Assembly: GCA_900323505.1 (NCBI GenBank)
Contig: OOIN01000001.1
Span: 1,674,001-1,738,000 of the forward strand
Reading direction: 5' to 3'
Length of the DNA: 64,000 nt
Origin: Ustilago trichophora
Taxonomy: Eukaryota > Basidiomycota > Ustilaginomycetes > Ustilaginales > Ustilaginaceae
A model generated the notes under the pieces. It saw nothing but the letters and a program-made list of their open reading frames with translations. It was not told where the DNA came from and did not search any database. The translations under genes and the position numbers were made by a program. How positions within the stretch are numbered: position 1 is the first letter of the stretch; each line of letters starts with the position of its first letter. Of the stretch, positions 29,201 to 38,976 are shown in pieces.

Positions 29201-30707
29201 AACAGCATTAGGACAGTAGACACATTGCGTATATCTTGTTGCTGCAATACCAGTCTTGCTTCAGGATGCCTGGCTACACCAATCTTGGATTGCAAAGTTG
29301 AACGTCGGTTCTGATCTTGACATGAGCAACAACATGGGCGGCTATTTGACCGCGATGAATGAGGCAACCAGGCTTGTTGCTGGCTTGGCATGCATCAGAT
29401 GCCAGGGCATTTCGGCTTGGTCGACACGCAAGATGGCACATGTGAAGCAGCTGAGCCGACACCTTTTCGCATCTGCCAGGCCCTAAGAGCAGCGTTAGTT
29501 GAAGTACCAGCCGCTGGAAACGCATTGATATTATCACTTTCTCGCATAGTTTCGGAACTGTCTACTGCGGAGTGTTCAAGCAAATGACGACAAGACTTGA
29601 AAGGATTAGGATGTGCAAAAGTTGAGAACAAAGTGTCATGTAACAAGGTACTCAAGCGAGGACGACACGGCGAGGAGAGGGGCAAAGCGCGTGCCAGCGA
29701 AAAGGTCAAAGTGGCTGGCAGAGATTGGGCTCGAGAGAGCAGAAAGGATCTGCAGGCGTGCATGCAAGTGAAAAGAAGCGTGGGAAGAGAGAATGCACCT
29801 CGCCAGAGGCACTTTGTGAGTCGAGCTGTCAAGAATGAACCTTTTCTTTTCTTTCGCCCCACAGGCTCGACGCGCTCGCTCGCGTCGTCTTGAGACAAAC
29901 CGCTGTCAAAGTGCAGTCAATTTTTTTTTAGCTTTGGAAGGATCTGCTCCGGGAGACGCTCACAAAAGCCGGACACGAGCATTCACCCCGAGCCATTAGA
30001 CCCCTTTACAAAGAGATCTGCATGCACACACAAATCCTCTCTCTGGCCATGCACAAACGCAGGCACCCTGCCTCGTTTCCTTGGGTGCCGTACTGTACTG
30101 TGCAACACAGAACAGACTGTATGCAAATGCGAAGCTCGGCAATGCTGGGATAGTGGGACGGTGGTTGATCGTTTTATACGCTTGGCATGCAGCTCGTTCT
30201 GCCGACCGAGCAACCAAGGAACGAGAACCGCTCTGACCCGGTTGGGTGACAGTGAAAAGCTCTTCCGATACACTGTTCGGCTTGGTGCTGAAGATGGGGT
30301 CTGTGGTGTGTGTCTCTCTCTTCATCCGATCCTTTGCAACCATCACCTGCGCTCCGCTCTTCCTATCTCCCCTTCACCATCCCTAGCTTTGTCTCCTCCG
30401 TCGCTTTCTTCATCACTCGTTGCGCAGAGTCATGCGCCGATACCACCTCTCATCTCTGTAGCTTTGAACCGGTCCGGCCGCTTCTGGACGCTCAACACTC
30501 TCTAGCCTCGACTCTATACCCCATCCCTGGATCGTCATTTGCCTTTCAATACGCTCTTTCTGCTCGAATCAATCGCTCCAGGCCGCTTTCTTTGGCAAAG
30601 AAGCATCCTACGCCAATCACTCGATACGCTTCGTCTTCGTCTCTCTGCTACAATTTTGCTTTTGATCTTTCCCTCTTTCTGGAGCCGTCCTCTTTGCTCC
30701 TTCTAAA
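29201..30707. other. Intergenic region with pyrimidine-rich leader
   Basis: 1.5 kb between tRNA-Leu and the type I membrane protein. The last 350 bp before the start codon are strongly C/T-rich, as in many fungal promoters and leaders. A GTACTGTACTGTGC word is at about 30087. No gene is seen. Confidence 0.5.
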
Positions 30708-32930
30708 ATGATGAGCTTTCGCTTCATCCGTGCTGCTCTGTTCAGCTTTCTCTTGGCTCTTGGATCGACGTGTGTGCAGGCCGCACCTCTCCAAGTCACC
30801 CTTTCCAACAATCCAACCACATGTCAGCCCATGAAGATCATCTGGGATACCTCTGCCGGCACCGCACCATGGACTGTCACCGTAGCTCCGCTCGGCCACG
30901 TCCCCGTATCCGTCACACTGCCAGCCAACTACATGACCAGCAAAACCTGGCACTGGGATTGGGACGTCCCCGGCTACACCAACGCCGTCTCCTCCGTCAT
31001 TGTCGCCGTGTCTGACAGCACAGGGAGGGTTGCTGGTACATCTGGATTGTCGAAACTCAACAGGGCAGGCAGCTGTTCTGCTCCACCAGAACATCTCGAC
31101 TTTATTTGGTACCCGCCAGGCGGCAGCCCAAAACAGTGCGAGGACTGGCTCCTCACCGTACAAGAAGATCGAGGTAATCTCGGACTCAAAATGCCCGTCG
31201 ATCTGCTGATCTTGCCCGAAAACGATGTACCTACACGACTTCGCATCAACGACCAAAGGCACAGCAGCGTGGATTGGACTGTCAACTATGCCAGAGGCAC
31301 CAACTTTGCCATCGCCTCGTTCGACGCTGGCACGTCGGGGACGGGCGGTGTGGGTGGTCAGGCATATACGGTGGGTCATGGCAGGTCTGCTTCCTGTATA
31401 GGTGCCAACCAGCGCGAGGCGGTGGCTGGTCTACCGGCCGCTTCGAGCACTGCTTCCCCCGTCGCGGCATCGTCCACTTCAGCACCATCGCGCATGGCAA
31501 CCTCCCGAGTGCCCACCACCGTTTCGAGCACCAACGCCAAGTCCACCGCCACCTCTACATCCGCAGCAAAGGTCGACGCGGCCTCCGAGAAGTCCTCCAC
31601 CTCAAGTGGAGTCATCGGCGGAGCTGTTGGCGGCGTTCTCGGCGCGCTTGTCCTCGCAGGTCTCGTCGGATTCTGCTACCGACGACAGCGCAATAACAGA
31701 GGCCCAGACGAGTACGGTGTCTACCCAAACAACGAAAAGCGCTCCTTCTTTGGTGGGTTCGGATCAGCCCGTTCCGCCGATCGCATGGGCTACACCGCCA
31801 ACAAGGAAGGTGGTCGATTCGGCGCTTCTACCGACCAACAGGGTGGCATTTCACCCTTTGTCACCGGTCGCGCTTCCCCCTGGAGATGGTCGTCGCGACC
31901 CGTAGGGCTGTCGGACAACCAAGATATGGCTCAGATCGCTGAGGACAGGAGAGCAATCGTTGGCCGGTTCAACGACGGACCTGGCTCGGTAGGACATTCG
32001 AGCTCGGTCAGCTTGCACAGGGGTCGGGATTCCTTTGGTGGTGGAAGTGCTAGTATGGGTGGCGGTGGGTTGAATATCGCACCGAGTGTGCATTCGGTCG
32101 TGCCTGATGATGCGTTATTCCCGCCTCCTATGCCGGTGAACAGAAACATGATGCCGAACCACGGTGGTAGCAACTTTGTACCAGGACCAGGGGTCGGTGC
32201 AGGGGTCGGTGCTGGTGTCGCTGCAATGGGCATGAAGCAAAATTGGAACAACAACAATCGCGATCGATCCGACTCTTCCGATTCACAACAGTATCGCGAC
32301 CCCTTCCGTAACCGTGCCAACATCATCACCCCTCCACCCAAGGAAGCACCTCTTCCCTCGATGCAGTCGCAGTACCAACAACAACATCCACAGATCGAAT
32401 CGTCCCCGCCTCGATCTCGACAACATCCAGCATCGCGAGACTCCATGGCAGCCATTGCCGGTCTTCCTCTCTCCCCCTCTTCCACCTACACTGCCGCCAA
32501 TGTCTCTGGAACCGCCACTCGATCGCGCGATCTCACCAGTATCTCCAACCCTTTCAACTTCCAATCACAGCCACCTTCCCGCATTGAAGAACAAGACCTC
32601 TCCACAATGCGAATCCCTCCACCAGCCCCCATTTCAACCTCGCTCTTCGACCCTTACGCCCACGCCTCCCGTCTCTACACAGACGAAGAAGTTGCCCACA
32701 TCTCGGCAGCCCTTCACAACCACAATGCCTCGTCCGAAAGGGCAAATGCTGCCACACCTACCTCCTTCACCTCTACAAATAGCGGTCCCAGATACGTCGA
32801 CCCAAAGGAATCCGCAGCCAGATTCAGAACCCTGGAAACTCAACTGTTGAACGATAGGAAAAAAGTCGTCTCGAAACATTTCGATGACGATCTCTCCGAT
32901 GACGAAGGTGGATTGCCTTACATGTCCTAG
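30708..32930 (+). CDS. Predicted type I membrane protein with Ser/Thr stalk
   Basis: 740 aa. A signal peptide (MMSFRFIRAALFSFLLALG, cleavage probably after CVQA at about 26) is followed by a 200-residue extracellular domain with five cysteines and conserved-looking WDTSAGTAPWTVTV and WHWDWDVPGY segments, a beta-rich fold. Then come a Ser/Thr/Ala-rich stalk (about 240-298), one glycine-rich transmembrane helix at about 300-322 (GVIGGAVGGVLGALVLAGLVGFCYRRQ) and a 415-residue disordered cytosolic tail. This layout recurs in basidiomycete cell-surface proteins and resembles wall-stress sensors, but the domain is not WSC. No function can be assigned. There are two in-frame ATGs (30708 and 30711). 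The C-rich leader suggests good expression. It is convergent with the NYN gene, 288 bp apart. Confidence 0.75.
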   Translation: MMSFRFIRAALFSFLLALGSTCVQAAPLQVTLSNNPTTCQPMKIIWDTSAGTAPWTVTVAPLGHVPVSVTLPANYMTSKTWHWDWDVPGYTNAVSSVIVAVSDSTGRVAGTSGLSKLNRAGSCSAPPEHLDFIWYPPGGSPKQCEDWLLTVQEDRGNLGLKMPVDLLILPENDVPTRLRINDQRHSSVDWTVNYARGTNFAIASFDAGTSGTGGVGGQAYTVGHGRSASCIGANQREAVAGLPAASSTASPVAASSTSAPSRMATSRVPTTVSSTNAKSTATSTSAAKVDAASEKSSTSSGVIGGAVGGVLGALVLAGLVGFCYRRQRNNRGPDEYGVYPNNEKRSFFGGFGSARSADRMGYTANKEGGRFGASTDQQGGISPFVTGRASPWRWSSRPVGLSDNQDMAQIAEDRRAIVGRFNDGPGSVGHSSSVSLHRGRDSFGGGSASMGGGGLNIAPSVHSVVPDDALFPPPMPVNRNMMPNHGGSNFVPGPGVGAGVGAGVAAMGMKQNWNNNNRDRSDSSDSQQYRDPFRNRANIITPPPKEAPLPSMQSQYQQQHPQIESSPPRSRQHPASRDSMAAIAGLPLSPSSTYTAANVSGTATRSRDLTSISNPFNFQSQPPSRIEEQDLSTMRIPPPAPISTSLFDPYAHASRLYTDEEVAHISAALHNHNASSERANAATPTSFTSTNSGPRYVDPKESAARFRTLETQLLNDRKKVVSKHFDDDLSDDEGGLPYMS

Positions 32931-33129
32931 GCGAGGCCTGGTTGCTGAGCTGGACCTTTTGTCGTTTTCGCTCCTTGTACTTCACTCTTTTTTTTTTTCA
33001 CAATGACAATGTCAGTCAAATTCCTGGTGCACACAAAAGCTTTATGGGGTTGATGAAAATGCGTGAGGTCATAGACACTCACCTGATGTTGGCAAACAAT
33101 GACGACAGGGTTTTCTAGAGTGCTTGACT

Positions 33130-33162
33130 GAGGCTATAGTGAGGCTATAGTTAGGCTATAGC
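33130..33162. repeat. Three 11-bp tandem units (GAGGCTATAGT)
   Basis: GAGGCTATAGT, GAGGCTATAGT and TAGGCTATAGC in direct succession, in the 3' gap between two convergent genes. Confidence 0.9.
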
Positions 33163-33218
33163 TCATTGCAAAGAAGAAGCTGTGAAAATGTAGTGAAACA
33201 GCTGCTGAAAGGAACTCT

Positions 33219-35768
33219 CTATAGCGATACGGTATAGTCCGTGAGCCCGAGCAAGCTGCTCGATTGGGCCAATACGTTGCCCTCTGCATCTGTGATCTTG
33301 ACCAAGCCCTTCTCCTTCGCCTGCTGGAGGTAGTCGGTAAAGCCTGTCGAGCCTAGCGACTGGTAGAAAGCGCCAATACCGCCTGGTCCCGGGTTGCGCT
33401 TTGACACCTCGCTTGACAACTTGGTCTTGGTGACTCCCTCGCCGTTCAAGGCTACCAGACTGTCGATCAGCGGGCGGAAGCGGATGGAATCATCGGCGGG
33501 GACGGGGCCTGAGGATGTAGCGGCTTCTGAGGAAGTTGAGCGCTGCAGAGAGGCTAACACTTGGCTCGTCTCTTTACGAAGCGCTTCCAGATCTTGTGCC
33601 TTTGGTGGGTCTTCCTTGCCGCTTGAGGTGGAGTCTTTGCCTTTGCCCAAGGAGAATAATTTGGTACGGGATTTGGTCTGGCCGTTCTGACCATTGTGAG
33701 TGCTACCGTCATCCGAGCCCTCGTCCTCACCGTCAGTGGTGTTGGTCTTGGATCCTGGGCGGACCAGTCGAGGGTGGAGTCGGATATGTCGGGTGCCTGG
33801 CTTAAAGCCTGGCTCTGTAGTGACAATCTTGGCCGCCACAGCAGCCTCGAGATGCTCCTGGAACTCTTCCGCCGATTTTGCCTTCAAGCCTGGCACAACG
33901 ACGGAAGAGCGTTGGCTACCGATGATCGAGTGGCAGAAGTAGTCGGTCGAGTAATTGCGTCCCTCGGCCATCTGCTCGAGCAGCAGCGTGGCGAGGGGAG
34001 AGAAGATGAGTGGAATTTCGTGTCCGTTAACAATGGTGCGGCGTTTCTGACCAGCGCCTTTGAGGGGAGACTCATTCTTTGGCGTGCTTTTCGAAAAGCT
34101 AAAGTCGAGAAAACCTCGCTTGACAGCCGACATCTTCTTGTCAACCGAAGGAGTGGGTGTAGTAGCAGTATCAGCGATTCGTCCGGCACTGGGAGTAACC
34201 TGGCCGGTGTGTGCGTACAGGTATTTGGGGTGCAGCTCGACTACGAGCACACCTTCTTGATCGGTAGTAGCAGATCGTGCTACGCCTGCCTTTTCGGCTG
34301 CTGCAATGTATTCCCGCCAGCCGGGAACACCAGCAAGGGCGTAGGCGTCTACCACGCCTTGGCGTGCCAGGAGGGACAGCTGCATCCCGACAAAAGAACA
34401 GAGCGGTTTTGGATTGCCCTGCGATTTCTGCTCCTTGCAGATCTCGATGAGCGGGAAGAAGGGTTTAAGCTTGGCTGGCAGTTCGGTGGTAGTAGTAGAA
34501 GTAGTAGTAGCATTGGCATTGTAAGGCGCTGGTTTCTGGCGGTTGGGAGTACCACTGGAAGACGTCGAAGAGTCGCTTTGCATCATCGAGATCGAGGATG
34601 CAGCAGCCTTGGCAGAATCTTTGAGAGCCACCCACTCGTAACCGGTCTGCCCCGACGAACCGAGCTTTACAATGCCGGCGGCCTCGGCAACGGCGGCATA
34701 CTCAGCCCATTTGGCTGCGCCAGCACGAACAAAGATGCTACGGTCCAAAGAGACGAGGCGAGCAGCGACCATCGAGCGCAATGGCTTGGGGTTGCCCTCC
34801 TTCTTGATCTGCTCCAAAAGCTGGATGAGAGGATCAAAGAGCTGCAGAGTTCGGTTCGAAGGACGTCGGTCCTGGTGCTTGAGGGCTCCCGGTGGCTTGC
34901 CTACCGATAGGCTGTTGTTCGAAGGGACCGAAGAAGATTGATTGCCGGCAGTGTTATGGTGATGGCCGTGTTTGGAGGGGGTTTGGGGACCTGTCGAGGA
35001 ATAACTACTGTATGATTTGCCGTCCTTGTTGGTCTGTACGCCGAGCACATCTTGCCGCCATGACATCACAACATTTGCAGAAGCTTCGAGAATTGGAACA
35101 GCGCCAATGGGAGGCGTCACCAGGACGACATTATACCCCCGATTCCTGAGAATGCCAAGCGGATAAGCAAAGTCGCGGTCTCCAGAAATGAGGACAACGG
35201 TGGCAGGTGCAGGTTGGTCGATAGCGTATGCGAGCAGGTCGGTGATCATCATCTTGTCAGCGACATCCTTCCTGCCGCTCTTGGGTGTGTCGATGAGACT
35301 GACGCCGCATCCTTGCAGCTCGCTTCTGAGCTGCACCTGTGCGGCGTTGGGTGCCTGGGTCTCGGAGGAAAGCTCGAGATAAGCCTTGAAGCTGACGATC
35401 GGACCAACATCGAGGTTCTGGATTGCTGAGCGGACGGCGAGTGCCACCGAACGGCCGGACGAGCCAGTTGGTGGAGCGCAGTTATCTACGTCCCAAAAGA
35501 TAGCGATGGGTTCGGAGTCCTCTTTGAGACGATCCCGCTTCGATTTGCCATTGGTCGGTGGTGGCGACGACTCGCGTTGCTTCTCATCTCGATCTGGGAT
35601 GCTTTTTCCTTTGCTAGATGACGATCTCGGAAGAAGCTGAGTGGCAATAAGGAGGGATCCGGTACCGAGACCGGCGAGCGCTAGCCATCGAACACTAGGC
35701 TGCTGAAAGTATTGAGCAAGAGAGCTCAGAGAAGCTGAGGCAGCCGCATCTTGACGATTGGAGGCCAT
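33219..35768 (-). CDS. Membrane-anchored NYN-domain protein with four LOTUS-like repeats
   Basis: 849 aa. A single hydrophobic helix at about 28-46 (VRWLALAGLGTGSLLIATQLL) anchors the N-terminus, perhaps in the mitochondrial or ER membrane. Residues about 88-245 are a NYN (PIN-like) nuclease domain: IFWDVDNC carries the first acidic pair, DVADKMMITDLL the second, and LISGDRDFAYPL the third. The three Asp clusters for metal binding are all present. Four repeats follow at about 304-382, 429-520, 583-668 and 761-846. Each starts with a helix such as LFDPLIQLLEQIKKEG, FFPLIEICKEQKSQG or FRPLIDSLVALNGEG and ends in a short beta segment, resembling the winged-helix OST-HTH/LOTUS modules of MARF1/limkain b1. 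By that analogy it is a candidate RNA-cleaving enzyme with RNA-binding modules. Repeat assignment is by eye. It diverges from the cupin gene. Confidence 0.8.
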   Translation of the reverse strand: MASNRQDAAASASLSSLAQYFQQPSVRWLALAGLGTGSLLIATQLLPRSSSSKGKSIPDRDEKQRESSPPPTNGKSKRDRLKEDSEPIAIFWDVDNCAPPTGSSGRSVALAVRSAIQNLDVGPIVSFKAYLELSSETQAPNAAQVQLRSELQGCGVSLIDTPKSGRKDVADKMMITDLLAYAIDQPAPATVVLISGDRDFAYPLGILRNRGYNVVLVTPPIGAVPILEASANVVMSWRQDVLGVQTNKDGKSYSSYSSTGPQTPSKHGHHHNTAGNQSSSVPSNNSLSVGKPPGALKHQDRRPSNRTLQLFDPLIQLLEQIKKEGNPKPLRSMVAARLVSLDRSIFVRAGAAKWAEYAAVAEAAGIVKLGSSGQTGYEWVALKDSAKAAASSISMMQSDSSTSSSGTPNRQKPAPYNANATTTSTTTTELPAKLKPFFPLIEICKEQKSQGNPKPLCSFVGMQLSLLARQGVVDAYALAGVPGWREYIAAAEKAGVARSATTDQEGVLVVELHPKYLYAHTGQVTPSAGRIADTATTPTPSVDKKMSAVKRGFLDFSFSKSTPKNESPLKGAGQKRRTIVNGHEIPLIFSPLATLLLEQMAEGRNYSTDYFCHSIIGSQRSSVVVPGLKAKSAEEFQEHLEAAVAAKIVTTEPGFKPGTRHIRLHPRLVRPGSKTNTTDGEDEGSDDGSTHNGQNGQTKSRTKLFSLGKGKDSTSSGKEDPPKAQDLEALRKETSQVLASLQRSTSSEAATSSGPVPADDSIRFRPLIDSLVALNGEGVTKTKLSSEVSKRNPGPGGIGAFYQSLGSTGFTDYLQQAKEKGLVKITDAEGNVLAQSSSLLGLTDYTVSL

Positions 35769-36537
35769 TGATTGGCCGTGGTACTGCTTCGATCACAGTA
35801 CCGTCGAGAACGTGAATGCTACTACTTGTATGCACTTGCGGTGGCGTACCGAGTTAGAATCAAACGCGAAAGCTTGAATGAAATGAAGGCGATGCAAAAG
35901 AGCGTGGAGTGGGAACAAGGCCGATTTTCTTGGCCAAATATGGGGATAAGAGGAGGTGTTGATGGCGGTGGTGGCAAGGGCAAAGGAGAGATGATGAGGA
36001 GAGAAGTCTTAGCTTTGGTGAGTGTTGGTCTGAGCTCAGTTTCTGGAAATGCTTCCTGACACGCCACGGCTGACCTGAAAATTGCGCAAAGCCAATTTGC
36101 TGTGGAGCAAATCAAGCGCAGGCACACAAGCGCTTGCTTCACTTTCGGATCTTCCGCCTCCACTTCTTCATCAGAGATGCGCAGCTTCCGTCAACTCTTG
36201 TCGACCTGGTGAGTGTATATCAGTCTCATTGCCATGGGACCCATGACTTGTCTTTGTCGGCGTAGCCGTGTGTCTCGCAAGTAGCGGGCCAGCAAACGCT
36301 AAGGCCCTTCTCAAAGCTTGAGCTTGTTGCTGTGATTTTTTGCTCAATTCAGTCGCGTGGAATAGCTGTCATGATGATTTTGGGTCGTCGGAAGAAAGCC
36401 GAATAAACTTTAGGAGTGATGCTGGAAGAACCGAAAAAAGGTGCTCCCAAACTTTTTTTAAAAAAATATTTTGATGTTGATGTTGAACAGATCTTCTTGG
36501 ACCTTAATTCGCTTCAGAACTTTCACCGGTCCATACA
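35769..36537. promoter_or_regulatory. Divergent promoter region
   Basis: 769 bp between the NYN gene (-) and the cupin gene (+). It contains a T6/A6 stretch at about 36454-36469 just upstream of the cupin start. No gene is seen. Confidence 0.5.
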
Positions 36538-37227
36538 ATGTCGCAGCTATACCACTTTCCACAGTCAAGCGAAGAGCTGATACGACACTACAAGCTCGAA
36601 CCTCATCCAGAGGGCGGCTACTATGCAGTCACTTGGGTGATGGGCGAGAGGGTCAAGTCACCCTTCGCTTCCGACGACGAGGAGCGCAACATTGCCACCT
36701 GCATCTACTATCTATTGTGTCACAAGACTCCCGGATGTACCGACAAGCCTTCATACGCTGGCAGCTCGGATGAGCCAGATCCGTTCAAGACATGGAACAG
36801 CGACATCGGTGTATTGCATCTCAACAAGTCGTCGACGATGCATGTCCACCACGCTGGCAGGACAAAGTATACGCTCATCTCGGCTAAGGCCCCACTCGGT
36901 AAAGGCCTGGTAGATGAGAATGGAGATCCTCTCACAAAGACGGTGGTAATGGGTGATGACATTGCCAATGGAGAGGTGCGCCAGCTCCTGGTAGAGGGCG
37001 GCTGGTGGAAGGTCAGCGAAGTCCCCGAGGAAGATCGAGCCGCTGTCAGCGACGGAAGAGCTGACGGTGCACGAGTAGGCGCTCTCATATCTGAGGTCGT
37101 CACGCCAGGCTTCCACTGGAACGATCATACATATTTGAACCAAGCTAAGCTCAGAGAGCTTTTCACAGGCAGCCCGCGCGCAGAAGAGCTCTACGAGAAG
37201 TTCAAGAAGTACGTCAAGGAGCTGTGA
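36538..37227 (+). CDS. DUF985 / Cupin_5 family protein
   Basis: 229 aa, close to the usual size for yeast YML079W-like cupins. Residues 4-30 give the family opening (SSEELIRHYKLEPHPEGGYYAVTW). The cupin barrel continues with IYYLL, then WNSDIGVLHLNKSSTMHVHHAG, with the histidines MHVHH in the usual cupin pocket region, then LLVEGGWWKVSEV and VTPGFHWNDHTYLN near the C-terminus (GFxWxDH is typical). A 40-residue insertion (AKAPLGKGLVDENGDPL and after) separates strands. The family binds small ligands in a jelly-roll; no reaction is established. The ATG at 36538 starts right where homology begins. Convergent with the TMEM223-like gene, 191 bp apart. Confidence 0.88.
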   Translation: MSQLYHFPQSSEELIRHYKLEPHPEGGYYAVTWVMGERVKSPFASDDEERNIATCIYYLLCHKTPGCTDKPSYAGSSDEPDPFKTWNSDIGVLHLNKSSTMHVHHAGRTKYTLISAKAPLGKGLVDENGDPLTKTVVMGDDIANGEVRQLLVEGGWWKVSEVPEEDRAAVSDGRADGARVGALISEVVTPGFHWNDHTYLNQAKLRELFTGSPRAEELYEKFKKYVKEL

Positions 37228-37418
37228 ATGACTCAGAAGACCGGATGTCAAGACTTTTTCAGGGTAACAGATTTCGCACATGATGGCTTGTAATGGGTTC
37301 AATAGAGCTAGACAGATGTTGGTATAGAATACATATGATAGACAAACAAGACCAAACGAGCGGTGACTGATTGGCAGATTTCTGCGTCAAACGAAGTTGA
37401 GAAGCCTGATCCTCGCCA

Positions 37419-38237
37419 TTACTTGGAGCCGTAGCCCCGGACAGGGAACAGCTTGTCAAAGTTCTTGCGGTCCATAAACCAGGGGTCTTTGGGATCGAGC
37501 TGAGCCTTGGCCTCCACTTCTGCTGGAGTCAAACCTTGGCCGCCTGCAACCTCGGACCAGTCGGTCTCACCGCGGAGGCTGAGCTTGAAGCGCGACCAGT
37601 ATTGCGTGTAGAGGTTCTTTGCCTTGGTCTCGAAAAGTGGTGTCGGTGCAGCCTCAAGTTGGTATCCGAATGTGACGTCCTCTCCGAGCAAGATGGACGA
37701 GGGGACCCTTTGACGCTTGCCCGACGTTGCCGAAACGACGCGCCTTCCTTTGCCCTGTGCAAACTGCTCGATTTCGACCGCTGATGTCCTGTCTCGGCGG
37801 TAGAGCGCATCGAGGGGGTGGAAGCGTTCACAGGGATCTTGAGGATTGAGTGGCGCACTCCTCTGAGAGCGCATGGAGGGAGGCAAGAACGCGCGAAAGG
37901 GCCGCGCTGCTGTTCGAATACCAATTTGAGAGGTAGCTGGGTACAGCGTCACCCGAGTAGCTAGTCTCGAAGGAGTCCAGAAGAAGAACATTCCAAGACC
38001 ACCCCCTGTCACAGCGACAGCGGCGCCAGTAGCGTATCTAAGCATGGGCGGCGCCAGCTTGGTCTTTTCCGGATCGCGTGAGAAGATGGGCCAGCTGAGA
38101 TGCTGTGTGAGCAGGAAGCCTTGGTAGCATCCTGCGCCTGTGAAGACGGTTCCGATGAAGTAGTAAAGCGCCCGTTTCATCCCGGGTGGGCCTCTGTAGA
38201 GCACCCTTGCCCCTGATACCGCTGATGTTGCGCTCAT
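37419..38237 (-). CDS. Two-helix mitochondrial-type membrane protein, TMEM223-like
   Basis: 272 aa. Predicted membrane helices are at about 22-44 (RALYYFIGTVFTGAGCYQGFL) and 66-87 (LRYATGAAVAVTGGGLGMFF), joined by a 20-residue loop. Just after helix 2, the stretch RLATRVTLYPATSQIGIRT resembles the part of animal TMEM223 (a mitochondrial inner-membrane protein linked to complex IV assembly) that follows its second helix, where an RYG-type helix leads into a basic beta segment. The C-terminal 180 residues are soluble and mixed, ending KLFPVRGYGSK. The TMEM223 link is by pattern only and could be wrong; a generic uncharacterised mitochondrial protein is the alternative. It is a single exon starting at ATG 38237. 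Confidence 0.6.
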   Translation of the reverse strand: MSATSAVSGARVLYRGPPGMKRALYYFIGTVFTGAGCYQGFLLTQHLSWPIFSRDPEKTKLAPPMLRYATGAAVAVTGGGLGMFFFWTPSRLATRVTLYPATSQIGIRTAARPFRAFLPPSMRSQRSAPLNPQDPCERFHPLDALYRRDRTSAVEIEQFAQGKGRRVVSATSGKRQRVPSSILLGEDVTFGYQLEAAPTPLFETKAKNLYTQYWSRFKLSLRGETDWSEVAGGQGLTPAEVEAKAQLDPKDPWFMDRKNFDKLFPVRGYGSK

Positions 38238-38447
38238 GCTCCGAAGATAGACCGAGACTTTGGTATGGATGGTGTTGCTATTGAGCGAAGAATGAAAGCA
38301 ACACCAGAAGAACTCGTCCTTGACTGAGCCAATCTTCCAATTTCACTTTTTGACCCTATAGCACTTCCGATTTCCGGTATCAGAAGTGAAGTAGGCAAAA
38401 ATCCGAAGAGGTATATGTATGTTTCTGAGAACTTGATGAACATGTCT

Positions 38448-38536
38448 GGCCCTATAGCTCAGCGGTAGAGCGTTGGCTTCCAGATCTTCTTTCAGGAATA
38501 TTCCAAAGGTCATCCGTTCAAATCGGGTTGGGGTCA
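38448..38536 (+). tRNA. tRNA-Trp(CCA) with intron
   Basis: Acceptor GGCCCTA pairs with TGGGGTC (two wobbles), discriminator A; D arm GCTC-AGCGGTA-GAGC; T arm ATCCG-TTCAAAT-CGGGT. The anticodon loop TTCCAG gives CCA. The T arm and 3' end (TTCAAATC...GGGGTCA) closely resemble eukaryotic tRNA-Trp. A 17-nt intron follows G37 and contains GGAA complementary to TTCC of the anticodon loop. The anticodon stem TTGGC/TCCAA leaves a C31-T39 mismatch next to the loop. A glycine TCC reading would need a missing position 26 and a worse stem, so tryptophan is preferred. Confidence 0.82.
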
Positions 38537-38964
38537 AGAACTTCTCTTTTTTTGCTCTTATCTTGATGATGCTTTTTTTTTGCAACTGACAGCCTGGAAT
38601 TGGACTTAACCCAACCTCAGAGCCAGCAGCTCCATCAAGTTTCCGTTCTCTTGTAAGCTAGCTTCGTCTTGAGGCATGACAGAGTCGCAACACTCCGGCT
38701 TGAAAAATCTCATGTCTCCACCTCACCATCTTGACGACGTATCCGAAACACTTCTGCGATTCCATGGTCTACAGCAGACGCCGGATCGACGTGGCTCAAG
38801 GTACGATGATGAAACCGGCCACATGTGTTGCGGATCTATGCTATCATCATCGTGCTTTATCGTGTCGCCTGCATCTCGCAAAAGCGTATCGTCTGTGCAC
38901 CCGATGGAAAATCTACTCTTCTCAGATAACATGAGGCAACCTTTCCCCCTTCGTGCGGCGGCAA

Positions 38965-38976
38965 TACAGTACTGTA
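38965..38976. repeat. Perfect 12-bp palindrome TACAGTACTGTA
   Basis: Self-complementary word followed by a partial repeat (CAGTA). It belongs to the same TAC/GTA-rich set as 2566-2605 and 12267-12303. Confidence 0.7.

Noticed and set aside
38448..38536. Reading the plus-strand tRNA as glycine (TCC)
   Set aside because: That requires dropping position 26 and gives a poorer anticodon stem; the T arm and 3' end match tryptophan tRNAs.
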